NCBI RefSeq assembly: GCF_900091655.1
Contig: NZ_LT594621.1
Location: 1,736,001-1,800,000, forward strand
Direction of reading: 5' to 3'
DNA from: Culturomica massiliensis
GTDB lineage: Bacteria > Bacteroidota > Bacteroidia > Bacteroidales > Marinifilaceae
DNA length: 64,000 nt
A model generated the notes under the pieces. That model searched no databases. It had not been told where the DNA came from and saw only the letters and a program-made list of their open reading frames with translations. The stretch's first letter is position 1. Every line of letters starts with the position of its first letter. This document shows, in pieces, positions 50,643 to 60,497 of the stretch. The position numbers and the translations under genes are program-made.

Positions 50643-53348
50643 ATGACCCTATACATTATCCTGATTTTCGTTGCCTTATGCGCGGGTATGGCCATATCCG
50701 TCCATGCGTTCGGTACCGGAGGCAAGCGCAAGCGTATCTTCAAGGACATCTATTTCTCGGTGGAAGACACGGAAGGCGTGGGTGTCCTGTACACCAAGAC
50801 GGGCGAATACTCCGCCGTGCTGAAGATCGAGAATCCGGTACAGAAGTATTCGGCGAACATAGACAGCTACTACGATTTCACGCATCTGTTCTCCGCCCTT
50901 GCCCTGACCTTGGGAGAAGGTTATGCCATTCACAAGCAGGACATCTTCGTGAGGAAGCGTTTTGTCAACGAGGATACCGGGAAACAGGAGTTCCTTTCTG
51001 AATCGTATTTCCGGTATTTCAAGGGAAGGGCGTACACGGACAGCATGTGTTACCTGACCATCACGCAGGAAGCCAGGAAAAGCCGCCTTTTCTCGTTCGA
51101 CAACAAGAAATGGCGTGATTTCCTTGTCAAGATCCGGAAGGTACAGGACCAGTTGCGGGACAGCGGAGTGCAGGCGCGTTTCCTGAACAAATCCGAGGCA
51201 AGCGATTACGTGGACCGGTATTTCGCCATGGACTTCAAGGACCGTATCATCTCGATGACGAACTTCAAGTCGGACGATGAGAGCGTCTCGATGGGTGACA
51301 AGCGCTGCAAGGTGTACAGTCTCGTGGACGTGGACTGCATCTCGCTGCCTTCGATGATCAGACCCTATACCAATATAGAAGTGAACAACACGGAAATGCC
51401 CGTGGATCTTGTCTCGGCCATTGACAGCATTCCGAATGCCGATACAGTGGTCTATAACCAGGTCATCTTCCTTCCCAACCAGAAGCGTGAACTATCGCTG
51501 CTGGACAAGAAGAAGAACCGGCACGCGAGTATTCCCAACCCGAGCAACCAGGCAGCGGTCGAAGACATAAAACGTGTACAGGAGGTGATTGCCCGCGAGA
51601 GCAAGCAGCTCGTGTACAGCCATTTCAACCTTATAGTGGCCGTGTCCGGCGATACGGACCTGCAGAAGTGTACGAATCATCTGGAGAACGCTTTCGGTAG
51701 AATGGGAATCCATATTTCCAAACGAGCCTACAACCAGCTGGAGCTGTTCGTCGGTTCGTTCCCGGGCAACTGCTACAGCCTGAATGAAGAGTATGACCGG
51801 TTCCTGACCCTATCGGACGCAGCGATGTGCCTGATGTACAAGGAACGTGTGCAGCACAGCGAAGACACCCCGGTGAAAGTCTATTACACTGACCGCCAGG
51901 GAGTGCCTGTCGCCATCGACATCACCGGCAAGGAAGGCAGACAGAAGCTGACGGACAACTCGAACTTTTTTGCCCTCGGACCGAGCGGTTCCGGGAAATC
52001 CTTCCACATGAACTCTGTCGTGCGCCAGCTGCACGAACAGGGTACGGACATCGTAATGGTCGATACCGGTAACTCCTACGAGGGATTGTGCGAGTATCTG
52101 GGAGGCAAGTACATCAGCTACACGGAGGAACGCCCCATCACGATGAACCCGTTCCGTATCCACAAGGAAGAGATGAACGTGGAAAAGACCGGCTTCCTGA
52201 AGAATCTTGTCCTGCTGATCTGGAAGGGCACGCAGGGAACAGTCACGAAGACGGAAGACCGTCTGGTGGAAAATGTAATCACCGATTATTACGATGCGTA
52301 TTTCAACGGCTTCGACGGCTTCACGCCCATGCAGCGGGAAGACCTGAGAAAAAGCCTCGCCATAGACGAACGCAACCGTGACGGGAACCGTGAGGAAAGC
52401 GAGCAGGAACGGAACAGCCGTATCGAGTGCATGATAGACGAAATGGAACGCAGGCGCAAGGAGTTGAAGGTGGAAGAACTCTCGTTCAATTCATTTTACG
52501 AATACTCCGTCCAGCGTATTCCGGACATCTGTCACGAGAACCACATTTCGGGCATAGACCTCTCGACTTACCGCTACATGATGAAGGACTTCTACAGGGG
52601 CGGCAACCATGAAAAGACCCTGAACGAGAACATGGACAGTTCGCTGTTCGACGAGACCTTCGTGGTGTTCGAGATTGACAGTATAAAGGATGATCCGCTG
52701 CTGTTCCCGCTTGTCACGCTGATAATCATGGATGTGTTCCTGCAGAAGATGCGAATCAAGAAGAACCGCAAGGTGCTTGTCATCGAGGAAGCCTGGAAAG
52801 CCATTGCCAGTCCGCTGATGGCCGAGTACATCAAGTTCATGTACAAGACGGCCCGTAAGTTCTGGGCCAGCGTGGGCGTTGTGACACAGGAGATACAGGA
52901 CATTATCGGCAGTGAAATCGTGAAAGAGGCCATCATCAACAACAGCGACGTGGTGATGCTGCTTGACCAGAGCAAGTTCAAGGAGCGTTTCGACACCATC
53001 AAGGCCATTCTCGGGCTCACCGATGTTGACTGCAAGAAGATATTCACGATCAACCGTCTGGACAACAAGGACGGCCGTTCGTTCTTCCGGGAGGTATTCA
53101 TACGAAGGGGAACGACAAGCGGCGTGTATGGCGTGGAAGAGCCGCATGAATGCTACATGACCTACACGACCGAACGTGCCGAGAAGGAAGCCCTGAAACT
53201 CTACAAGAGGGAGCTCCGGTGCAGCCATCAGGAAGCCATCGAAGCCTATTGCCGGGACTGGGATGCCAGCGGCATCAGCAAGTCCCTGACATTCGCCCAG
53301 AAGGTCAACGAGGCCGGACGGGTACTGAACCTGAAAGCAAAACAATAA
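50643..53348 (+). CDS. TraG, VirB4-like conjugation ATPase of element 2
   Basis: 901 residues. An N-terminal membrane helix (about 2-22) absent from the element 1 TraG. Walker A LGPSGSGKSFH near residue 445, Walker B RKVLVIEEAWKAI near 709, VVTQEIQDIIGS near 740. Powers the channel. Clearly related to the element 1 protein but divergent along its length. Confidence 0.92.
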   Translation: MTLYIILIFVALCAGMAISVHAFGTGGKRKRIFKDIYFSVEDTEGVGVLYTKTGEYSAVLKIENPVQKYSANIDSYYDFTHLFSALALTLGEGYAIHKQDIFVRKRFVNEDTGKQEFLSESYFRYFKGRAYTDSMCYLTITQEARKSRLFSFDNKKWRDFLVKIRKVQDQLRDSGVQARFLNKSEASDYVDRYFAMDFKDRIISMTNFKSDDESVSMGDKRCKVYSLVDVDCISLPSMIRPYTNIEVNNTEMPVDLVSAIDSIPNADTVVYNQVIFLPNQKRELSLLDKKKNRHASIPNPSNQAAVEDIKRVQEVIARESKQLVYSHFNLIVAVSGDTDLQKCTNHLENAFGRMGIHISKRAYNQLELFVGSFPGNCYSLNEEYDRFLTLSDAAMCLMYKERVQHSEDTPVKVYYTDRQGVPVAIDITGKEGRQKLTDNSNFFALGPSGSGKSFHMNSVVRQLHEQGTDIVMVDTGNSYEGLCEYLGGKYISYTEERPITMNPFRIHKEEMNVEKTGFLKNLVLLIWKGTQGTVTKTEDRLVENVITDYYDAYFNGFDGFTPMQREDLRKSLAIDERNRDGNREESEQERNSRIECMIDEMERRRKELKVEELSFNSFYEYSVQRIPDICHENHISGIDLSTYRYMMKDFYRGGNHEKTLNENMDSSLFDETFVVFEIDSIKDDPLLFPLVTLIIMDVFLQKMRIKKNRKVLVIEEAWKAIASPLMAEYIKFMYKTARKFWASVGVVTQEIQDIIGSEIVKEAIINNSDVVMLLDQSKFKERFDTIKAILGLTDVDCKKIFTINRLDNKDGRSFFREVFIRRGTTSGVYGVEEPHECYMTYTTERAEKEALKLYKRELRCSHQEAIEAYCRDWDASGISKSLTFAQKVNEAGRVLNLKAKQ

Positions 53349-53359
53349 AATCAGATACA

Positions 53360-53839
53360 ATGGGAAAATTTGATATAGACCGACCTATAGCGGAACTGTT
53401 CAGTGTTGAGCCTTACGCTCTCCGCATCCGCAACGTGTGCAACAGCCACGATATTGCCACCATCCGGGAACTGTGCCAGCACAGCAACTGGGACTTGCTT
53501 CATTTCCGCCATTTGGGTGAAAGAAGCATCATACACATAGAGGATATGCTGGGCAAATTCGGGTTGCGACTGGGCATGACCGAAGAGGATCTGGACGCAT
53601 ATATGAGATTTGAAACCGAGGATGACAAAGACGTCACTACCATCATGCGTTTCGAGGAATCGGAGGAGGTCAAGTGGGACCAGCGCCGGTATGAAGTAGC
53701 CAGAGACCTGTATGTCAGATACAGGGGTCTGTCCCCATACGAGGCTATGGAGGAAGCAGAGAAGCTGATACTGGCCCTGCAGGGAGTACCTGAGAAGAAC
53801 AACCGCAGCAAGCGGAGAGGTAATATTTTCAACCGTTGA
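53360..53839 (+). CDS. RNA polymerase alpha C-terminal-domain-like protein
   Basis: 159 residues from ATG 53360, 12 nt after TraG. Residues about 12-75 resemble the alpha-CTD helix-hairpin-helix fold: FSVEPYALRIRN, then IATIRELCQHSNWDLLHFRHLG, and RSIIHIEDMLGKFGLRLGM; compare the alpha-CTD pattern of a Leu-Arg/Lys-x-x-x-Gly-x-x-Ser-x-x-Glu-Ile helix pair. No alpha N-terminal domain is present. The remaining half is acidic, then helical (LSPYEAMEEAEKLILALQG). It might bind DNA or transcription factors; a role in control of the operon or the host polymerase is inferred only. Confidence 0.7.
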   Translation: MGKFDIDRPIAELFSVEPYALRIRNVCNSHDIATIRELCQHSNWDLLHFRHLGERSIIHIEDMLGKFGLRLGMTEEDLDAYMRFETEDDKDVTTIMRFEESEEVKWDQRRYEVARDLYVRYRGLSPYEAMEEAEKLILALQGVPEKNNRSKRRGNIFNR

Positions 53840-53844
53840 ACAGA

Positions 53845-56382
53845 ATGAACATGAAGCGACTGTCACTTGTCTTTGCAGTTCTGCTGCTTGCCTTCACGCA
53901 GCATGTCCACGCCCAGTATTACAGCGTGAACTATGACGCACGTACCGTGGCGGCAATGGCAGCCGCGTTCGGTACGGAGGTCGTGGCTGAAAGCTACTAC
54001 CGTGAGCAGGTCGATGACATCCTGAAGCACTATACGGCGGCGGAGGTGGCGGCAGCCGGAATTTTCTCTTCCAAATTTCTGGAACACAAAGCCCTCTCGG
54101 ACCTCGGTATCTGGTGCAGCAGCACAGAGAATTATTATTACCGCCGCATCTACCACATGGTGGCCGACAAGATCATACCGAAAATCTGGGTGGTGGCAAA
54201 GCAGATGCTTCACTCCCCGCAGACAGCGATCCACTGGGGCAGCTACCTGATGAAGGTATGCGATGAGACGAAGAGCCTGTGTATGCAGTTCGAAAGCGTT
54301 GTGACAAACAGTACACTTTCGTTCTCGGACATCGCTTTTCTGGAGATCAACAGCGAGGTCGTGCCTCTGCTGAAACTTTCGGAACTGGGCGGTATAGACT
54401 GGCAGCGGATGCTGGACGATTTTTCCCGGATTTCTGACCGCTTTACACGGGAGAACCTGCAAAGCGATCTTGACAATCTCTACAATCTGGGTGTCGGTCT
54501 GGCAACGGCCGGTGCGGGTAATCTCGGCGATGCCCTGCTGCCTGAAAGTATGTTCCATAACCTGCTTTCGGGCAAGGTCAGCGAGATTGCCAACCTGTAC
54601 GACCATTACTCCGGCCTGTTCGAGGAAGCGGAACAAGGTATCGGGAACCTGCTGCTGGACAAGATCGGCGGTCCTGACAACGTGGCCGGCCTGTTCGAGT
54701 TCGGGGATTACGACCTTGCCGGCTGGATCAGTGACTATATAGACGACGAAGCCGGGACTTATTACACGCAGCGCTGGTACATCGCCAGACGTGACCAGGG
54801 CAGCGTGTCATTGTGTGACTATTACCCGCCCACGGACGACAACAGCATCCTGAACGGCGGTGAGTGGACCCGTTTCGAAACGAGCGCCCCCGGTTTTTAT
54901 CCCAATGCCTCGCAGCGGGAACAGGCTCTCTCCAACTCGGAACGATATGCCGGATGGTCGAGAAACCGTGTACAGCAGCTCAACAACCAGAATGACGGCA
55001 ACACTTACAGCATCAACTACTGGCAGAACGCCTACATCATCAGCCGCGGCGGCAAGCAGACAAAGAAGGCTTACGCCTACGAGATACATGTCAAGAAAAG
55101 CTGGAACCATGAGGAAATCGTGTATGAAGAGATATTCGATTCCTACACTATGGATCTGGAGACCTTCAAGGCGCAGCTCAATGCCCGTCTGTCGGAATTC
55201 AACGAAAACGAGGACGGCTATGTCTATTACATAGCTTCCGACGCGCGGAACTACTATCAGGCAACGGATGCCGCCAAACTTAAAGGATGCGAGAGCGTGA
55301 CCATCAGCGTCACCTGCTCGGACGGGGCTACTCTGGGCCAAGGTTCGACCCAGTACAAATGCAGGAAATGCGGCGGTTCACCCAATGCCCATACCAAGGA
55401 TTGCTCCATGCAGACCTCCGTGACGGAAAATGAACTTGACTTTTCGGAATTGGATGAGCTGATACGGGAGGCAGACAACCAGGTAGCCATGCTTCAATCA
55501 CAGATCAAGGCACTGGAGGATGAGAACAAGGAGCTGCTGAAGAAAATATCCCAGGCCAGTGTGGAGGATGCTGCCGTTTACAGGCAGCAGTACAACGCCA
55601 ACCTGACGCGTATCGGAGAGTTGAAGGCAGAACTGGCCGAGTGGCAGAAGAAACAGAAGGAATACGCGGATGCGAAGCAGGAAGCGGCAAACGACAATGA
55701 CGTGCCGACGGACGACTACTACCGTATCCCGGCCATCATGCAGGACTGCAAGACTGCCTACAGTCTGTCGTGGCAGGACGGCGGTTCGTGGAACGGATAC
55801 ACGTTCGTCCGCAAGGCGACCATGCCGAATATAGACGGCGAGATAACTTTCAAGGCAACCATCAGCATAGCACGCAAGCCGAAATACTTCCTCGGCATCA
55901 AGATTCACCGTGCCATTGTACAGATCAGCTGGGAACTGACCTCGCAATACACCGACACGTATGTGGCCGACGTGCTGACATTCGACCCGGACCTTCCGGA
56001 AGAAGAAAAAGAGCGGATCGTGAATGAACGTATCGCGGAAATTGCCCGGGAGCATCCGTCATGCAAGATCACGACGGAATATGCCCGTACCACCCCGATG
56101 GAAGATACCTCTACCGGAGAGGTGTACCACCTGCTGTGGTCAAGTGACCGTCTTGAAATCGCGCGTGAAGTGGATTCCCGGATTACGCAGATATACGCCG
56201 ACCTGGTATCCCTGGAAAAGATGATGCATTACAAGCGTAGCATCATCGACGTGCTGAAGGATGTCCTTCCGGATCTGAATATGGACGAAGGGCGACGCCT
56301 CACTCTCGTGGAAGAATGCCATGACCGTTGGGTGGAAAACGCCCGTAGCCTGCGAAGCGGGAGAAAGGAGGAAAGACCATGA
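53845..56382 (+). CDS. Large exported protein of the second tra operon, unknown function
   Basis: 845 residues from ATG 53845 (TTG 53836 and ATG 53851 are alternatives). Signal peptide with cleavage near HVHAQ. The N-terminal half is helical; around residue 510 lies a CRKCG/DC zinc-ribbon-like cysteine group, and about 535-615 is a predicted coiled coil (LDELIREADNQVAMLQ, ALEDENKELLKKI). A beta-rich C-terminal part follows. I know no counterpart in CTnDOT. Its place just before the TraI-like gene suggests a periplasmic or surface part of the transfer apparatus. It overlaps the next gene by 4 nt. Confidence 0.75.
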   Translation: MNMKRLSLVFAVLLLAFTQHVHAQYYSVNYDARTVAAMAAAFGTEVVAESYYREQVDDILKHYTAAEVAAAGIFSSKFLEHKALSDLGIWCSSTENYYYRRIYHMVADKIIPKIWVVAKQMLHSPQTAIHWGSYLMKVCDETKSLCMQFESVVTNSTLSFSDIAFLEINSEVVPLLKLSELGGIDWQRMLDDFSRISDRFTRENLQSDLDNLYNLGVGLATAGAGNLGDALLPESMFHNLLSGKVSEIANLYDHYSGLFEEAEQGIGNLLLDKIGGPDNVAGLFEFGDYDLAGWISDYIDDEAGTYYTQRWYIARRDQGSVSLCDYYPPTDDNSILNGGEWTRFETSAPGFYPNASQREQALSNSERYAGWSRNRVQQLNNQNDGNTYSINYWQNAYIISRGGKQTKKAYAYEIHVKKSWNHEEIVYEEIFDSYTMDLETFKAQLNARLSEFNENEDGYVYYIASDARNYYQATDAAKLKGCESVTISVTCSDGATLGQGSTQYKCRKCGGSPNAHTKDCSMQTSVTENELDFSELDELIREADNQVAMLQSQIKALEDENKELLKKISQASVEDAAVYRQQYNANLTRIGELKAELAEWQKKQKEYADAKQEAANDNDVPTDDYYRIPAIMQDCKTAYSLSWQDGGSWNGYTFVRKATMPNIDGEITFKATISIARKPKYFLGIKIHRAIVQISWELTSQYTDTYVADVLTFDPDLPEEEKERIVNERIAEIAREHPSCKITTEYARTTPMEDTSTGEVYHLLWSSDRLEIAREVDSRITQIYADLVSLEKMMHYKRSIIDVLKDVLPDLNMDEGRRLTLVEECHDRWVENARSLRSGRKEERP

Positions 56383-57104
56383 AACGGGCCTTGCTGATAA
56401 CCATAGTGCTGCTTGCACTCCTGCCTGATGTCGTCAAAGCACAATGGACATTCGACGTGGTGTCCGTTGAAGCCTATATCAATGACCATAAGAAGCAGCG
56501 TAGCTTGTTGCTGGCCCGAAGTACCCTTGAGTACAGCAACCAGCTGCTGCACGAATACAGCCGCAAGGAGGTCGGCGAATACAAGGAGCTGAATATCGAC
56601 CTTGACCGGTACACCCGTGCCTTTGATGTCATTGATGTGATGTACCAGTCGTTACGCACGGTATTGAACGCAAAGAACACCTACAATACGGTAAGTGACC
56701 GGATAGCGGACTACAAGTCCATGCTGGAGGCATTTCACGAGAAGGTGCTGAAACGCGGACGCATCGAACCCTCCGACGCCCTGCTCATCACCATCAACGA
56801 GAAAGCCATACGGGATATAGCCCATGACGGGGAGCAACTCTACAAGTCGGTCAGCGACCTGGCGCTGTATGCCACGGGAGCGGCGGCCTGCTCCACTTCG
56901 GATCTGCTGATGGTGCTGGAGGCCGTGAACAGGTCTCTGGACGACATCGAACGGCATCTGAACCGGGCCTATATGGAGACCTGGCGATACATACAGGTAA
57001 GAATCGGCTACTGGAAGTCGAAGATATACCGTGAACATACCAAACAGGAGATAATTGAAGGAGCCTTCGGACGTTGGCGCAACTCCGGAAGGCTTGATTA
57101 CTAA
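56379..57104 (+). CDS. Exported helical protein (TraI-like place)
   Basis: 241 residues with signal peptide (cleavage near VVKAQW). Mainly helical (LLARSTLEYSNQLLHEYSRKE, MLEAFHEKVLKRGR). In place and character it resembles TraI of element 1 (VirB5-like), with little visible sequence identity. ATGA overlap with the previous gene. Confidence 0.68.
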   Translation: MKRALLITIVLLALLPDVVKAQWTFDVVSVEAYINDHKKQRSLLLARSTLEYSNQLLHEYSRKEVGEYKELNIDLDRYTRAFDVIDVMYQSLRTVLNAKNTYNTVSDRIADYKSMLEAFHEKVLKRGRIEPSDALLITINEKAIRDIAHDGEQLYKSVSDLALYATGAAACSTSDLLMVLEAVNRSLDDIERHLNRAYMETWRYIQVRIGYWKSKIYREHTKQEIIEGAFGRWRNSGRLDY

Positions 57105-57122
57105 CGATAAAAGGGAAAAAAG

Positions 57123-57881
57123 ATGAACAGAAAACTCATGCTCATGACGGTTGCGATCATTGCAACAGCAACGGCACAGGCGCAGTATGTGACCTATAAC
57201 CACGACTCGCCGAAGCAGAACCAGATTACGGTCATGGAAACCGGTGCGGGCTCCCTCACGCCGGAACTGTACTACTGGGCATTACACAACAAATACAAGA
57301 AATCGGCGGCGGCAAAGAACAAACTGGCGTTCCGCACGACAGCCGGCATCAACCTCTATAACCAGACGGACGAAGCCGAATCCATCGATTCGGCATTGGT
57401 GAGCCGCGCGAAAATAGAGGCCCTGAACGTGGCAGACCGACAGGCTGATATCGCCTGGCTTGCCGAAGGTGACAAGATCAACGGCCAGATGGAAAGGATG
57501 AAGCGTAACATCGACCGTATCCTTCCTGCGGGAGGTACCCCGGAGGACAGGGAACGCTGGACGGAATACTACCATGTTTTCCAGTGCGCCATTGATGCTA
57601 CCAGGGATGCCTATATGCCCAATGCGCAGCGGAAGAAAGAGTATCTGCGAATCTACGACGACGTGGTGCAGCAGAATGAGATTCTTGTCAGCTATCTCGC
57701 CAAACGGCAGAATGCCACCCTGACGAGCAACCTGCTGAACGCGACCTCGGACCGTACCTTGGACAAAGGCAGCGTCATCAGGGAAGCCATGAGCCGCTGG
57801 AACGAATCGCGTCTCGCGGTGCGTGGCTCACAGTCGGGCGGCAGTTCCGGGGGTGACGGTGAAGAGAGTGTAAACAGGTGA
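57123..57881 (+). CDS. Exported protein of tra operon (possibly DUF5045)
   Basis: 252 residues with signal peptide (ATAQAQY). A conserved-looking YNHDSPKQNQITVMETGAGSLTPELYYW follows directly after it; then helices and a Gly/Ser-rich end. I associate this with a family of Bacteroidetes transfer proteins, but not with certainty. It precedes TraJ. Confidence 0.65.
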   Translation: MNRKLMLMTVAIIATATAQAQYVTYNHDSPKQNQITVMETGAGSLTPELYYWALHNKYKKSAAAKNKLAFRTTAGINLYNQTDEAESIDSALVSRAKIEALNVADRQADIAWLAEGDKINGQMERMKRNIDRILPAGGTPEDRERWTEYYHVFQCAIDATRDAYMPNAQRKKEYLRIYDDVVQQNEILVSYLAKRQNATLTSNLLNATSDRTLDKGSVIREAMSRWNESRLAVRGSQSGGSSGGDGEESVNR

Positions 57882-57902
57882 AACTAAAAAGACAGACGGC
57901 AA

Positions 57903-59036
57903 ATGGCAGACGGAAATATACTCACTGATTTTGGTATCAATCTTCTTGAGGAGGAGATTGACGATGTGATTTTTCAAACGAACGAGTTCCTCACGGACGC
58001 GACGTTTACGGGTTCGCAGGGGCCGTTCTGGTGGATACTGCAGATGTGCATGGCTCTGGCCGCCTTGTTCTCACTTGTCATGGCGGCAGGCATGGCCTAC
58101 AAGATGATGGTGAAGCATGAGCCGCTGGATGTGATGAAGCTGTTCAGGCCGCTGGCTGTTTCCATCGTTCTCTGCTGGTGGTATCCGCCTGCAGACACGG
58201 GTATGGCCGGCAGCGGAAGCAACTGGTGTTTTCTGGACTTCCTTTCCTACATCCCGAACTGCATCGGTTCGTACACGCATGACCTGTACGAGGCGGAAGC
58301 CACACAGATAGCGGACAAGTTCGAGGAAGTGCAGCAGCTCATCCACGTAAGGGACACGATGTACCACAGCCTGCAGGCACAGGCGGATGTCGCCCACACG
58401 GGAACATCAGACCCCAACCTTATCGAGGCGACCATGGAGCAGACCGGTGTGGATGAAGTGACCAGCATGGAAAAGGATGCCGCGGAACTGTGGTTCACCT
58501 CCTTGACGGCCGGTGTCGTCGTGGGAATAGACAAAATCATCATGCTGATTGCCCTTGTCGTGTTCCGCATAGGCTGGTGGGCAACGATCTACTGCCAGCA
58601 GATATTGCTCGGTATGCTGACGATATTCGGCCCGTTGCAATGGGCGTTCTCTCTGCTGCCGAAATGGGAAGGTTCCTGGGCAAAATGGCTGACGCGTTAC
58701 CTGACGGTACATTTCTACGGGGCCATGCTCTACTTCGTGGGCTTCTATGTATTGCTCCTTTTCGACATCGTGCTGTGCATCCAGGTGGAAAACCTGACCG
58801 CAATCACGGCCAGCGAGCAGACAATGGCGGCCTACCTGCAGAACAGTTTCTTCTCCGCCGGTTATCTGATGGCGGCAAGCATTGTAGCCTTGAAATGTCT
58901 GAACCTTGTACCTGACCTTGCGGCGTGGATGATACCGGAGGGCGACACGGCCTTCAGTACGAGAAATTTTGGAGAAGGCGTGGCACAGCAGGCCAAGATG
59001 ACAGCGACAGGCGGTATCGGGGCAATCATGAGATAA
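57903..59036 (+). CDS. TraJ-like polytopic transfer protein
   Basis: 377 residues with about six membrane helices. EPLDVMKLFRPLAVSI (about 77-92) mirrors the element 1 TraJ motif. Others are IDKIIMLIALVVFRIGWWATI and LTRYLTVHFYGAMLYFVGFYV. Likely the inner-membrane channel protein (VirB6 role). Confidence 0.83.
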   Translation: MADGNILTDFGINLLEEEIDDVIFQTNEFLTDATFTGSQGPFWWILQMCMALAALFSLVMAAGMAYKMMVKHEPLDVMKLFRPLAVSIVLCWWYPPADTGMAGSGSNWCFLDFLSYIPNCIGSYTHDLYEAEATQIADKFEEVQQLIHVRDTMYHSLQAQADVAHTGTSDPNLIEATMEQTGVDEVTSMEKDAAELWFTSLTAGVVVGIDKIIMLIALVVFRIGWWATIYCQQILLGMLTIFGPLQWAFSLLPKWEGSWAKWLTRYLTVHFYGAMLYFVGFYVLLLFDIVLCIQVENLTAITASEQTMAAYLQNSFFSAGYLMAASIVALKCLNLVPDLAAWMIPEGDTAFSTRNFGEGVAQQAKMTATGGIGAIMR

Positions 59037-59078
59037 GATAAAAAACATATAAACAACAATCCTTAAAAATAAAAAAGT

Positions 59079-59474
59079 ATGAACGTACAAGAACAAATCA
59101 AAGAATGGTGCAAGGACGGACGCTTCCTGCTCTACGCGAATGAACGCATGAGAAAAGAGATTACCGAAGTTCCGGAAAACCATGTGGTTACCCCGGAGTA
59201 TGAAGCCCTTGACGAAGGCTTCGAGTATGACGACCGTTATGCGGCCCCGCTGGCCGCTTACCTGACCTACCGTCTGCAAATGGCCAAGTTGCAGAAAAAG
59301 GCGAAAGTGCGCAAACGCGGTATCTGGTGGGTATTCGTGCAGGTCATGACGCTGGGCCATTACGTGCATGTCTTTTCCGATGAGTTCGGGGCTCTCGCCG
59401 CGGAACTGCAGGAAACAGTCATGCCGATGCTGCACGATGAATATGTAATGATGTTGAACGGGAAAAGACAATAA
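59079..59474 (+). CDS. Hypothetical tra-operon protein
   Basis: 131 residues. Soluble except for one hydrophobic stretch (GIWWVFVQVMTLGHYVHVF near residue 85). No family known to me. It lies between TraJ and TraK, where element 1 has no gene. Confidence 0.62.
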   Translation: MNVQEQIKEWCKDGRFLLYANERMRKEITEVPENHVVTPEYEALDEGFEYDDRYAAPLAAYLTYRLQMAKLQKKAKVRKRGIWWVFVQVMTLGHYVHVFSDEFGALAAELQETVMPMLHDEYVMMLNGKRQ

Positions 59475-59480
59475 ACCGAT

Positions 59481-60095
59481 ATGATTATCAAGCATCTGGA
59501 AAACAAGATACGGCTGGTGGGCATTATCTGCACGGCCTTTCTCGTGGGATGTGTCATCATCAGCGTATCGAGCATCTGGACAGCCAGGACAATGGTGTCG
59601 GATGCACAGAAAAAGGTGTACGTGCTGGACGGCAACGTGCCCATTCTTGTCAACCGTACCACGATGGATGAAACGCTTGACGTGGAAGCCAAAAGCCATG
59701 TGGAGATGTTCCACCACTATTTCTTCACCTTGCCGCCTGATGACAAATACATCAAATACACGATGGAAAAGGCGATGTACCTGGTGGACGAAACAGGTCT
59801 GGCGCAATATAACACTCTTAAGGAGAAAGGTTTTTACTCTAACATCCTCGGCACGAGTGCCGTGTTTTCGATTTATTGTGACAGCATCCGCTTTGACAAG
59901 AGCACCATGGAGTTCACCTACTACGGCCGCCAGCGAATCGAGCGCAGAAGCAACATCCTGATGCGTGAGCTGGTGACTGCGGGTCAGCTCAGGCGTGTAC
60001 CGAGAACGGAGAACAACCCTCACGGTCTGCTGATAGTGAACTGGCGCACTCTCCTTAACAAGGATATAGAACAGAAAAGCAAGAGCAACTATTAA
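59481..60095 (+). CDS. TraK-like protein (VirB8 role)
   Basis: 204 residues. One membrane helix (about 12-32). Shares KVYVLDGN, HVEMFHHYFFTLPP and KGFYSNIL with the TraK of element 1. Ends with LLIVNWRTLLNKDIEQ. Inner-membrane assembly factor by family. Confidence 0.85.
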   Translation: MIIKHLENKIRLVGIICTAFLVGCVIISVSSIWTARTMVSDAQKKVYVLDGNVPILVNRTTMDETLDVEAKSHVEMFHHYFFTLPPDDKYIKYTMEKAMYLVDETGLAQYNTLKEKGFYSNILGTSAVFSIYCDSIRFDKSTMEFTYYGRQRIERRSNILMRELVTAGQLRRVPRTENNPHGLLIVNWRTLLNKDIEQKSKSNY

Positions 60096-60107
60096 ACAAT
60101 CAAGGAT

Positions 60108-60497
60108 ATGAACATCAAGGGATTCAGACGGATGCTGCTGGGCGAAAAGATGCCTGACAGGAATGATCCGAAGTACAAGGAACGCTATGAGCGTGATGTG
60201 GAAGCCGGACGCAAGTTTGCCAAGGCGACCCGTATAGACAAGGCGGCAGCCAAGGTGCAGGGCTTTGCCAACGTGCACCGTACTCTTTTTCTGGTCATCG
60301 TGTTCGCTTTCGTGCTGGGCGGGCTGGCATGGAACATCTACCGTATAACGGTGGTATATCGTCATCAGCCGACGGAGAGGACAGCGACAGAGATGCAGGA
60401 TTCGGTATTGAGGGAGCGGCACAGGATGTTGCAGGAAGAGGAACTGGGGGAAACCGGGACAGGAAATACAAACCGTAGCAAAACAGACTTGCCATGA
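60108..60497 (+). CDS. TraL-like small membrane protein
   Basis: 129 residues. Basic amphipathic start, membrane helix about 63-83 (LFLVIVFAFVLGGLAWNIY), then a charged end. Matches TraL by place and layout. Overlaps the TraM start by 4 nt. Confidence 0.75.
   Translation: MNIKGFRRMLLGEKMPDRNDPKYKERYERDVEAGRKFAKATRIDKAAAKVQGFANVHRTLFLVIVFAFVLGGLAWNIYRITVVYRHQPTERTATEMQDSVLRERHRMLQEEELGETGTGNTNRSKTDLP

Noticed and set aside
58407..60422. 671-codon minus-strand open frame opposite TraJ, TraK and TraL of element 2
   Set aside because: It runs antisense across four genes with clear homologues in element 1; His/Arg-rich low-sense protein without motifs.
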